Shown in pieces: positions 34,286 through 43,400 of a stretch of DNA of 64,000 bases; the first letter of the stretch is position 1; each line of letters opens with the position of its first letter. The DNA lies in assembly GCA_963699215.1 (NCBI GenBank), contig OY969422.1, positions 1,736,001 to 1,800,000 of the forward strand, given 5' to 3'. This stretch comes from VRUE01 sp963699215. GTDB taxonomy: Bacteria; Actinomycetota; Thermoleophilia; Solirubrobacterales; 70-9. The translations under genes and the position numbers were made by a program. Below the pieces are notes generated by a model. The model saw only the letters and a list, made by a program, of their open reading frames with translations. It ran no database searches and was not told the origin of the DNA.

Positions 34286-35749
34286 GTGACCAGCTCGACC
34301 GGGATCGCGGTGACCTCGAGGGCCGGCCCTTCGGGGGGCGTCCGCATGCCTCTCGACCGGCTCGAGCTGCTGTGCGACGCGGGGTCGCTCGAAACGATCC
34401 GGTCGGAGGTCGTCTCGACTTGGATCGGCCCCCCCGCCAGCCCCGGAGACGGGGTCGTCGCCGGCATCGGCCGTGTCGGTGGCCGCCCGATCGCCTGCTA
34501 CGCCCAGGACGCGAGCTTCCTCGGTGGCTCGCTGGGGGTGGCCCATGCGGGGACGATCGACAGCGTGCTGCAGCTCGCGAGGCGCTCGCGGATGCCGGTG
34601 GTGAGCTTCGTCGAGTCGGGCGGCGCGCGCATGCAGGAGGGGACCGCTGCGCTCTACGGCTACGGCCGGATCTTTCGTCAGAACGCGCTGCTCTCCGGCG
34701 ACGTTCCGCAGATCTCGATCGTCGCCGGCCTGGCGGCGGGGGGCGGTTGCTACTCGCCGGCCCTGACCGACTTCGTGGCGATGACCGAGGACGCGGCGAT
34801 GTTCCTCACCGGACCGACCGTCGTCCGCGAGGTCTCCGGTGAGGAGATCGGGACGAGCGAGCTCGGAGGCCCCAGCGTGCACGAGCGAAACGGCGTCTGC
34901 GACTTCGTCGCGCCCGACGACCGCTCGGCTGCCGAACTGGCGCGGGACCTGCTCGGCTACCTGCCCCAGCACGCCGGGGGAGAGCTGCCGCGGATTCCCG
35001 GGGCGAGCCCGGAGCGCAGCGACCCCAGCGAGTGCGTGCCACGGTCGCCGCGCCGCGTCTACGACATCCGCGCCGTCGCCGACGGCATCGTCGACGCCGG
35101 CTCGCTGCTCGAGGTGGGGCCTCGGTGGGCGCGCAACGTCGTCACCGCCTTGGCCAGGATCGAGGGGGCCCCGGTGGGCCTGGTCGCGAGCCAGCCGCGC
35201 CACCTCGGCGGCGTGCTCGACGCCGAGGCCTCCCAGAAGGCGGCTCGCTTCGTCGCCACCTGCGACGCGTTCGGGATACCGCTGGCGGTGCTGGTCGACA
35301 CGCCGGGCTTCTTGCCCGGTGTGCGCCAGGAGCAGGCTGGGGTCATCCGCTTCGGCGCCTCGCTCGTGCGCGCCTTCGCGCGGGCGACTGTGCCGCGGGT
35401 GACGGTCATCCTGCGCAAGGCATACGGGGGCGCCTTCATCGCGATGAACTCCAGGGGGCTGGGGGCGGACCTGGTGTTCGCGTGGCCGCAGGCGGAGATC
35501 GGCGTGATGGGCGCGCACGCCGCAACCGGGATCATCCACCGGCGCGAGGTGGCCGCCGCCGCCGATCCGGTCGCCGCGCGACAGGCGCTGGCCGCCGCCT
35601 ATGCGGAGGAGCATCTCGGCGCGGCGGTCGCGGCGGCGGGCGGCTTCGTCGACGCCGTGATCGATCCGCGCGAGACGCGCGCCCGTGTCGCCGGGGCGCT
35701 CGGGGTGCTGCGGACCCAGACCACGACGACCCCCCCGCTACCCAGTTGA
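34286..35749 (+). CDS. Acyl-CoA carboxylase carboxyltransferase (beta) subunit
   Basis: The 487-residue protein shows the carboxyltransferase duplicated crotonase fold: SFVESGGARMQEGTAALYGYG and VAGLAAGGGCYSPALTDFVAM in the first half; LVDTPGFLPGVRQEQAGVIR, KAYGGAFIAMNS and FAWPQAEIGVMGAHAATGII in the second. These are the typical stretches of propionyl/acetyl-CoA carboxylase beta subunits. The enzyme transfers carboxylate from biotin to acyl-CoA, yielding malonyl- or methylmalonyl-CoA, the extender units the PKS needs. GTG 34286 follows a GGGGGGA stretch. No biotin-carrying alpha subunit is nearby, so it must pair with one encoded elsewhere. The next gene overlaps its stop. Confidence 0.88.
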   Translation: MTSSTGIAVTSRAGPSGGVRMPLDRLELLCDAGSLETIRSEVVSTWIGPPASPGDGVVAGIGRVGGRPIACYAQDASFLGGSLGVAHAGTIDSVLQLARRSRMPVVSFVESGGARMQEGTAALYGYGRIFRQNALLSGDVPQISIVAGLAAGGGCYSPALTDFVAMTEDAAMFLTGPTVVREVSGEEIGTSELGGPSVHERNGVCDFVAPDDRSAAELARDLLGYLPQHAGGELPRIPGASPERSDPSECVPRSPRRVYDIRAVADGIVDAGSLLEVGPRWARNVVTALARIEGAPVGLVASQPRHLGGVLDAEASQKAARFVATCDAFGIPLAVLVDTPGFLPGVRQEQAGVIRFGASLVRAFARATVPRVTVILRKAYGGAFIAMNSRGLGADLVFAWPQAEIGVMGAHAATGIIHRREVAAAADPVAARQALAAAYAEEHLGAAVAAAGGFVDAVIDPRETRARVAGALGVLRTQTTTTPPLPS

Positions 35750-36585
35750 CCCCCAATCGCCTCCTAGCGGTCAGCGACCTGCACGTCGACCATCCCGAGA
35801 ACCGCACGGTCGTCAGCCGGTTGCAGCCCGGATCCGAAGGGGACTGGCTGATCGTCTGCGGCGACGTCGCCGACTCCCCCGCTGACGTCGAGTGGGCCCT
35901 GCGGGCCCTCTGCGAGCGCTTCGAGAGGGTTATCTGGGCGCCGGGGAACCACGAGCTGCTGTCGTATCCCGAGGAGCCGGCGGAGCTGCGCGGGGAGCAG
36001 CGCTATCTTCACCTGGTCGAGCTCTGCCGGAGGATCGGCGTGACCACCCCGGAGGACCCCTATCCGATCTGGGAAGGGGAGGGCGGGCCCGTTCAGATCG
36101 CGCCCCTCTTTCTCCTCTACGACTACACGTTCGGGCTCAATGGCTCGACCACGGAGGAGGCGCTCCGCCGTGCCCACGACGCGGGCGTCGTCTGCGTCGA
36201 CGAGTTCCTCCTGCACGCCGATCCCTATCCGAGCCGGCAGGCTTGGTGTCACGCACGGGTCGCCGAGACCGAGAAGCGCCTCACGGCGAGCGCCCCGGCC
36301 CTGCCGATGGTCCTCGCGAACCACTTCCCGCTGATCGCCGAGCCGACCCAGGTGCTGCGCCATCCCGAGTTCGCGCAATGGTGCGGGACGACCCTCACAG
36401 CCGACTGGCACCGCCGCTTCCGGGCAGCGGCGGTGGTCTACGGTCACTTGCACATACCCCGCACGACCTGGCACGACGGCGTGCGCTTCGAGGAGGTCTC
36501 GCTGGGCTATCCGCGGGAGCGGCGCTACCGGGGCGGTCGGGAATACGAACCGCGCTTGATCCTGCCGGAGGGGTCGCGTGCTTGA
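35746..36585 (+). CDS. Metallophosphoesterase
   Basis: The 279-residue product contains the calcineurin-like metal motifs: SDLHVDH, GDVADSP, GNHEL, ANHFPL and YGHLHIP, so the di-metal centre is complete. Family members cleave phosphomonoesters or diesters. The gene starts at TTG 35746, overlapping the carboxylase stop as TTGA, and its end overlaps the phosphopantetheinyl transferase start. The three are therefore translated as a coupled operon. Its neighbour modifies ACPs with phosphopantetheine, so action on a phosphopantetheine-type or CoA-derived substrate is plausible, but unproven. Confidence 0.83.
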   Translation: MTPNRLLAVSDLHVDHPENRTVVSRLQPGSEGDWLIVCGDVADSPADVEWALRALCERFERVIWAPGNHELLSYPEEPAELRGEQRYLHLVELCRRIGVTTPEDPYPIWEGEGGPVQIAPLFLLYDYTFGLNGSTTEEALRRAHDAGVVCVDEFLLHADPYPSRQAWCHARVAETEKRLTASAPALPMVLANHFPLIAEPTQVLRHPEFAQWCGTTLTADWHRRFRAAAVVYGHLHIPRTTWHDGVRFEEVSLGYPRERRYRGGREYEPRLILPEGSRA

Positions 36586-37240
36586 GGAGATCCTGCCGGG
36601 CGCCGTCGCGGTGGCGGCGACCCGGGAGGATCTCCTCGAGACCGCGCTGTTTCCCGGGGAGGAGGTCGCGATCGAGCAGGCGGTCGAGAAGAGGCGCCGC
36701 GAGTTCATCACCGCCCGCGCCTGTGCCCGCGAGGCTCTGGCACAGCTGGGCCTGCCGCCGTCGCCGATCCCGTCCGGACCGCGTGGCGAGCCGCGCTGGC
36801 CAGAGGGAATCGTCGGCAGCATCACCCACTGCGCCGGCTACAGGGCCTGCGCGGTCGCGCGCGCCGGCGACCTGGCGTCGATCGGCATCGACGCCGAGCT
36901 CGATCAGCCGCTGCCCGAGGGCGTTCTCGGCGACATCGCCCTCGCCGAGGAGCGCCGCCTGCTCCAGGGCTTGCATCGCGAGGCGCCCAGCGTGCACTGG
37001 GACCGCCTCCTCTTCAGCATCAAGGAGTCTGTCTACAAGGCCTGGTTCCCGCTCGCCCAGAGGTGGCTCGGCTTCGAGGAGGCCGCGGTCGCGATCGACC
37101 CGCAGGGGTGCTTCTCGGCGCGCCTGCTCGTGCCCGGGCCCGTCCTCGGCGGGCGCGAGCTGCGCGGGTTTCGCGGGCGCTGGCTCGCGCGGGAGGGACT
37201 GCTGCTGGCTGCGATTGCGCATCCGGCCGACGCGACCTGA
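36578..37240 (+). CDS. 4'-phosphopantetheinyl transferase (Sfp/EntD-like)
   Basis: The 220-residue protein has the family landmarks: GSITHCAGYRACAVAR, the magnesium/CoA motif IGIDAELDQP and the WxxKES-like element FSIKESVYKAW. It attaches the phosphopantetheine arm of CoA to the conserved serine of ACP domains, which is required for every ACP in the giant PKS downstream. The GTG start overlaps the metallophosphoesterase by 8 bases. The PKS begins 203 bases later behind its own promoter. Single-domain size and sequence fit the EntD-type subgroup. Confidence 0.9.
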   Translation: MLEEILPGAVAVAATREDLLETALFPGEEVAIEQAVEKRRREFITARACAREALAQLGLPPSPIPSGPRGEPRWPEGIVGSITHCAGYRACAVARAGDLASIGIDAELDQPLPEGVLGDIALAEERRLLQGLHREAPSVHWDRLLFSIKESVYKAWFPLAQRWLGFEEAAVAIDPQGCFSARLLVPGPVLGGRELRGFRGRWLAREGLLLAAIAHPADAT

Positions 37241-37272
37241 CGCCCCCTCGATGCGCGAGCACCCGTCTAGTT

Positions 37273-37301
37273 TTGGGCTTTCGGGGTCGGCGTACTAGCG
37301 T
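37273..37301 (+). promoter_or_regulatory. Promoter of the giant PKS gene
   Basis: TTGGGC (37273-37278) and TAGCGT (37296-37301) are separated by exactly 17 bases. The -10 neighbourhood TACTAGCGTGT is identical to the one before the PucR-type regulator. The weaker -35 suggests that an activator may be needed. Confidence 0.55.
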
Positions 37302-37351
37302 GTTTATCACTCATTCTTTTCCGCAGTTCCAGGAAGTTCGGGGAGATTTCG

Positions 37352-37450
37352 ATGGTCTTAGGGGAGCCTCGAGCCGGTCGACGCGTTTGCCGTTGGGGAC
37401 ACCGGCTGGTTCATAGCGCGTCAACCTGTTGCGGGTCGATCGATGGCTGA
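37352..37450 (+). CDS. 32-residue upstream ORF overlapping the PKS start
   Basis: GGGGAG lies 6 bases before ATG 37352. The frame (MVLGEPRAGRRVCRWGHRLV...) stops at 37450, 5 bases into the PKS reading frame. The PKS ATG at 37443 has no ribosome site of its own, so coupled reinitiation is likely. Its first 16 bases differ by one from the upstream ORF of the regulator at 32095. The third codon is TTA, a rare leucine codon in such GC-rich genomes, which could slow its translation. The product is short, basic and Cys-containing. Confidence 0.5.
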   Translation: MVLGEPRAGRRVCRWGHRLVHSASTCCGSIDG

Positions 37451-40400
37451 GTCCTCGGGCGGTCGCTCGCCGATCGCTGTCGTCGGCGCCGCTTGCCGCC
37501 TACCCCGTGCACCCGATCTACCCGCGTTCTGGCGGCTGCTCGCCGGCGGCCAGCACGCGATCTCCGAGACTCCGACCGAGCGGCTCGAGGCCGCCGGGGA
37601 ATCCCCGCGCGACGTGCTCGCGGAGGAATTGCCGGGGATCGGCCACGGCGCATTCCTCGACGGGGTCGACCGGTTCGACCCGGCGTTCTTCGGCATCTCC
37701 CCGCGGGAGGCCACGGCGATGGACCCTCAGCAGCGCCTCGCCCTGGAGCTTGCCTGGGAGGCCCTTGAGGACGCCGGGGTCGTTCCCGGCGCGCTGCGGG
37801 GCGAGCAGGCGAGCGTGTTCCTTGGGGCGATTGCCGGCGATTATTCAAATTTGACGCATAGAGGCGGCGAGGAAGGGATCGGGCGCCACACGATGACCGG
37901 GCTGCACCGGGGCATCATCGCCAACCGGGTCTCCTACGCGCTGGGGCTGACCGGGCCGAGCCTGACCGTCGACGCGGCCCAGTCGTCGTCGCTGGTCGCG
38001 GTTCACCTCGCTTGCGAGAGCCTGCGCAAGGGCGAGGCGAAGCTCGCCCTCGCCGGTGGCGTTCAGCTCAACCTCGACCCGCGGGTTGCGCTCGGCGCTT
38101 CGCGGTTCGGCGGCCTCTCGCCGGACGGCCGCTGCTTCGTCTTCGATGCGCGGGCGAACGGGTATGTGCGGGGAGAGGGCGGCGGGATCGTCGCCCTCAA
38201 GCCCCTGGCCGCGGCCGAGGCCGACGGCGACCGGGTCTACTGCGTCATCCGCGGCGGTGCCGTCAACAACGACGGTCCGGCCGAGGGCTTGACGGTGCCC
38301 AGCCAGGCTGCGCAGGAGAGCGTCCTGCGGCAGGCCTACCGGCGAGCCGGGCTGAAGAGGGCCGACGTCCAGTACGTCGAGCTGCACGGCACCGGGACGG
38401 TCGTCGGCGATCCGATCGAGGCGGCGGCGCTCGGCGCGGTCCTCGGCACGGACAGGCCGAGCGACGATCCCCTACCAGTCGGTTCGGCAAAGACCAATGT
38501 GGGCCATTTGGAGGGTGCGGCCGGCATCGTCGGACTGATCAAGGCGATGCTCGCGATCGAGCGCCGCGAGATCCCGGCAAGCCTCAACTTCGAGCAGCCC
38601 AACCCGGAGATCCCCCTCGACGCGCTGCGGCTGCGCGTCCAGGCCACCCACGGAACCTGGCCGAACGACGAGCGCCCGCTGGTCGCCGGCGTCAGCTCGT
38701 TCGGGATGGGCGGGACGAACTGCCATCTGGTCCTCGCGGAGGCGCCGGAGCCAACGAGTGGCGAGACGGGGGAGCCCGCGCAGGGGGCGGGCTCTGCCGA
38801 GGACTCGGCTGCCTCCTCCAAGCAACCCCTTCCGATCCCAACCCCGCTCCCCCTCTCGGCCAAGAGCGAGCCCGCCCTGGCCGAGGCCGCCGCACGCCTC
38901 GCGACCCACCTGAAGGACAACCCAGACCTAGACCCGGTCGACCTCGCCTACTCCTTGGCGACGACCCGCTCCGCCTTCGAGCAAAGGGCAGTTGCCATAG
39001 GTACGGAGCGCTCCGAGCTGATCGAGGCCCTGCAGGCTCTGGCGCAGGGCAAGGAGTCGGCGGGCCTGGTCAAGGGCAGGGCCCGCTCAGAGCAAAGCCC
39101 CGTCTTCCTCTTCCCCGGACAGGGAGCACAGTCGGCCCAGATGGCCCTGGGGCTCTTGGATGCATCGCCCGACTTCGCCGAGTCGATAGAGAAGTGCGAG
39201 CAAGCACTCGCCCCCCACGTCGATTGGTCCTTGAGCGAGGTCCTGCGCGAAGAAGAGGCAGCCTGGCTGGATCGCCTCGACATAGTCCAGCCGGCCCTCT
39301 TCGCAACGATGGTCTCCCTGGCGCAGCTCTGGCAGCGCTGCGGAGTCAAGCCAAGCGCCCTGATCGGCCACTCACAAGGAGAGATAGCCGCAGCCCACAT
39401 AGCCGGCGCCCTCTCCCTAGAGGACGCAGCCCTGATCGTCGCCGAGCGCGGCAAGGCGATGGCGAGGATCGCTGGGCGGGGAGCGATGCTCTCGCTCTCC
39501 CTCAAACCCCAAGAGCTGAAAGAGCGCCTCTTCCCCTACGAGGGGCAGATCTCCATAGCGGCGATCAACGGACCCGCCTCCCTGATCGCCTCCGGGGAGC
39601 CAAAGGCGCTCTCTGAGCTGCAAGACCAGTGCGAGAGAGACGGCATCCGCGCCCAGAAGATCGCCGTCGACTACGCCGCCCACTCCCCCCAGATCGAGGA
39701 GCTGAGAGAAGAGCTACTGAGTGCATTTGCCCCGATCTCCCCCCAGGAGACCCATACTCCCCTGCACTCGACGGTCAGCGGCGAGCAGATCGAGGGCCAA
39801 GAGCTCGGACCCGAGTACTGGTACCGAAACCTGCGCGAGACCGTCCTCCTCGAACCAGTGCTTCGCTCCCTGCTCGAGCAAGGCAAGCGCTCCTTCGTCG
39901 AGGTATCGCCCCACCCGGTGCTCTCCTTTGCCCTCGAGGAGACGATCGAGGACGCGCTCCCCGACCCAGCCGAGGCGGGCGTGCTCTCCACCCTTCGCAG
40001 AGAGGAGGGAGGGCCGGAGCGCTTCGCCCTCTCCCTCTCAAGCGCCCAGGCCCAGGGAGCGAAGCTCGACTGGGCAGAGCTCTTCGAGGGCACCGGTGCA
40101 AAGCGAGTCCCTCTGCCCACCTATCCCTTCCAAAGGAAGCGCTACTGGCTGGAATCGTCCGAGCGTATGCCGGGGTCCGAGGGACTGCGTTATCGCGAGC
40201 GCTGGGATCCGATCGCCGATGCGCCGGCCTCGGGCATGTCGGGCACGTGGCTGGTCGTCGCCTCGCCCCAACGGCGCGACGGGGAGGGCACCGCCCGCAT
40301 CGTCGAGGAGATCGACAATTGCGGCGCCCACGTGGTGGTGGTCGAGCTCGACCCCGTCGACGCCGAGGTCTGCACCGAGCGACTGCTGTCGGCGTGCGCG

Positions 40401-43400
40401 TCGCTGGACTCGGTCGAGGTTGGCGTGCTTTCGCTGCTGGGTCTCGACGCGGGCGCGCACGAGCCCCTCTCGAGCCCCGATGCACTGGCTTCGACTGTGG
40501 CGCTGATGCAGGGCTTGGCCGCGGCGGAGATCTCCGGCCCCCTCTGGATCGCGACCTCCGGCTCGATCTCCGTCGGCGCTTCCGACCCGGTGCGGAACCC
40601 GGCGCAGGGAAGCCTTTGGGGGCTCGGCAGGACGTTTGGCTTGGAGCAACCGCAGCGCTGGGGTGGCTTGGTCGACCTGCCCGAGAAGATCGACGCGCAC
40701 GCCCTGGAGCGACTCTGCGGATTGCTCGCCGGTGGGGGCGAGGAGGACCAGATCGCGCTGCGCGAGGGCGGTGCGTTCGTCCGCCGGCTCGCCCGAGCGC
40801 CGCTCGAAGCCGCCCGGTCTGGCTCGGCTTGGAAACCCGAGGGGACGATCCTGGTGACCGGCGACCCGGCCGGCACCGCCGGCGAGGTGGCTCGCTGGCT
40901 CGCTCGTAGCGGTGCTGGCCGCCTCTTGATCGCCGCTCCGGGGGAGGAGGGTGCCGCCGAGCTGGAGGAGGAGCTGGCCGAGGCCGGCACGCGACTCACG
41001 GTATCCGTCTGCGACATTGCCGAGCGAGCGCAGCTGGAAGCGCTGCTCGCGGCGGTTCCCGACGAGCAGCCGCTGACCGCGGTGTTCCACGCGGCAGACC
41101 CCGACGAGGACGCGGCGGTGGCGGATCTCGAGCACGATCGGCTCGAGCGGACCCAGGGCGCCAAGATCGTCGACGCCGCCAAGCATCTGCATGTACTGAC
41201 GCACGGCCTGGACCTCTCCGCCTTCGTCCTCTTCTCGTCGAGCGCGGCCACCCTCGGGGCCGCAGGGCGAGGGGGATCGGCGGCTGCGGGCGCCTTCCTC
41301 GACTCTCTCGCCCGGTTCCGGCGCGCGCAGGGCCTGCCGGCCACCGCGCTCGCTTGGGGGCCTTGGGCAACCCCGGGGGCGGCGGGTCCGTCCGCCGAGC
41401 GGTGGGCACGGCACGGCGTGTCGAGCCTGGACCCGGAGACGGCACTGAAGGCGCTGCAGCAGGCGCTCGACGGCGACGAGACGGCGGTGACCGTCGCCGC
41501 CTTCGACTGGGAGCGGTTCGCGCCGCTCTACGTCGCGGCCCGCCCGCGACCGCTGATCGACGGCCTGCCGGAGGTGCGACGGATCCTCGCGGAGGGTCCT
41601 CCCGGCGTAGCCACGGGGACGGAGGGCGACTCGCTCGCCGCCAAGCTCCGGGCGCGCTCGGCGGAGGAGCGCGAGGGGCTCGTCCTGGACCTCGTGCGAG
41701 CCGAGGTTGCGGCGGTGCTGGGACACGACTCCGGCGAGGCCGTGGACCCCGGCCGGACCTTCAAGGAGCTCGGCTTCGACTCGCTCGCCGCGGTCGAGCT
41801 GCGCGACCGGCTGCAGACCGCCACCGGCTTGCGCCTGCCAGCGCCGGTGGTCTTCAACCATCCGACCTCGTCGGCGCTCGCGGACTTTGTGCGGCGCCAG
41901 GCAAGCGGGGCAGCCGAGGGCGACGGAGTCCCGCTCGCGCTGAGCGTCGCTTCCGAGGAGCCGATCGCGATCGTCGGCATGGCCTGCCGTTACCCGGGAG
42001 GGGTCGGCTCCCCAGAGGAGCTGTGGGCCCTGCTCGCCGAGGGACGCGACGGCATCTCCGAGTTCCCCGCCGACCGCGGTTGGGACCTCGAGCGCCTCTA
42101 CCACCCCGATCCGGGCAATCCCGGCACGAGCTACGCGCGCCACGGCGGCTTCCTAGGCGACGCCGGCGAGTTCGACCCGGAGTTCTTCGGCATCGCCCCG
42201 CGCGAGGCGCTGGCGATGGACCCCCAGCAGCGGCTGCTGCTGGAAGCCAGCTGGGAGGCGCTGGAGCGCGCCGGCATCGACCCCGACTCGCTGCGCGGAG
42301 AGCGGGCCGGTGTCTTCGCCGGGATCAGCTCCCAGGACTACACCGCCGGCTTGCGTGCGTCCCAGGGCGAGCTGGAGGGCTACCGCCTCACCGGCAGCTC
42401 GACCAGCGTCGTCTCCGGCCGCGTCGCCTACTCGCTCGGCCTCGAGGGACCGGCGATCACCGTCGACACCGCCTGCTCCTCCTCGCTAGTTGCGATGCAC
42501 TTGGCGGCGCGGGCATTGCGCAGCGGCGAGTGCTCGGTGGCGCTGGCGGGTGGGGTGACGGTGCTCTCCAGCCCGGGGATGTTCACCGAGTTCTCCCGCC
42601 AACGCGGCCTATCTCCCGACGGGCGCTGCAAGTCCTTCGCCGAGGCCGCCGACGGCACCGGCTGGTCGGAGGGAGTCGGCGTCCTCATCCTGCAGCGCCT
42701 CTCCGACGCCCAGCGAGCGGGCCACCCGATCCTCGCCACGATCAAGGGCTCCGCCGTCAACCAGGACGGCGCCTCCAACGGACTCACCGCCCCCAACGGC
42801 CCATCCCAGGAGCGGGTGATCCGCCAGGCACTTGCGAACGCCGGGATCGAGCCGAAGGACGTCGACGCAGTCGAGGCCCACGGCACCGGCACGACCCTCG
42901 GCGACCCGATCGAGGCGGGGGCGCTGCTCGCCACCTATGGCCAGGAGCGCGATGAGCCGCTGCGCCTGGGCTCGATCAAGTCCAACATCGGCCACGCTGC
43001 GGCCGCCGCCGGGGTGGCCGGCGTGATCAAGATGACCATGGCGATGCGCGAGGGCGTCTTGCCGAAGACCCTCCACGTCGACAGCCCCTCCTCCAAGGTC
43101 GAGTGGGAGGCGGGGGAGGTCGAGCTGCTGACCGAGTCCCAAGCGTGGGAGCCGAACGGGAGGACCCGCCGAGCGGGGATCTCCTCCTTCGGCATCAGCG
43201 GCACCAACGCCCATTTGATCTTGGAGGAGGCGCCGGAGCCCGTCGCAGCCACGGCGCAGGGTGTGGGGGACCCTGCCGAGGACCCGGCTGCCTCCTCCAA
43301 GCAACCGCTCCCGGTCCCGCCCTTGCTACCCCTCTCGGCCAAGACCGAGCCCGCCCTGGCCGAGGCAGCCTCTCGCCTCGCGACCCACCTGAGGGACAAC

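Noticed and set aside
40038..42143. Large minus-strand open frames throughout the PKS, several of them repeated.
   Set aside because: They repeat only because the PKS modules repeat; none has recognisable domains, and the sense strand carries all catalytic motifs.
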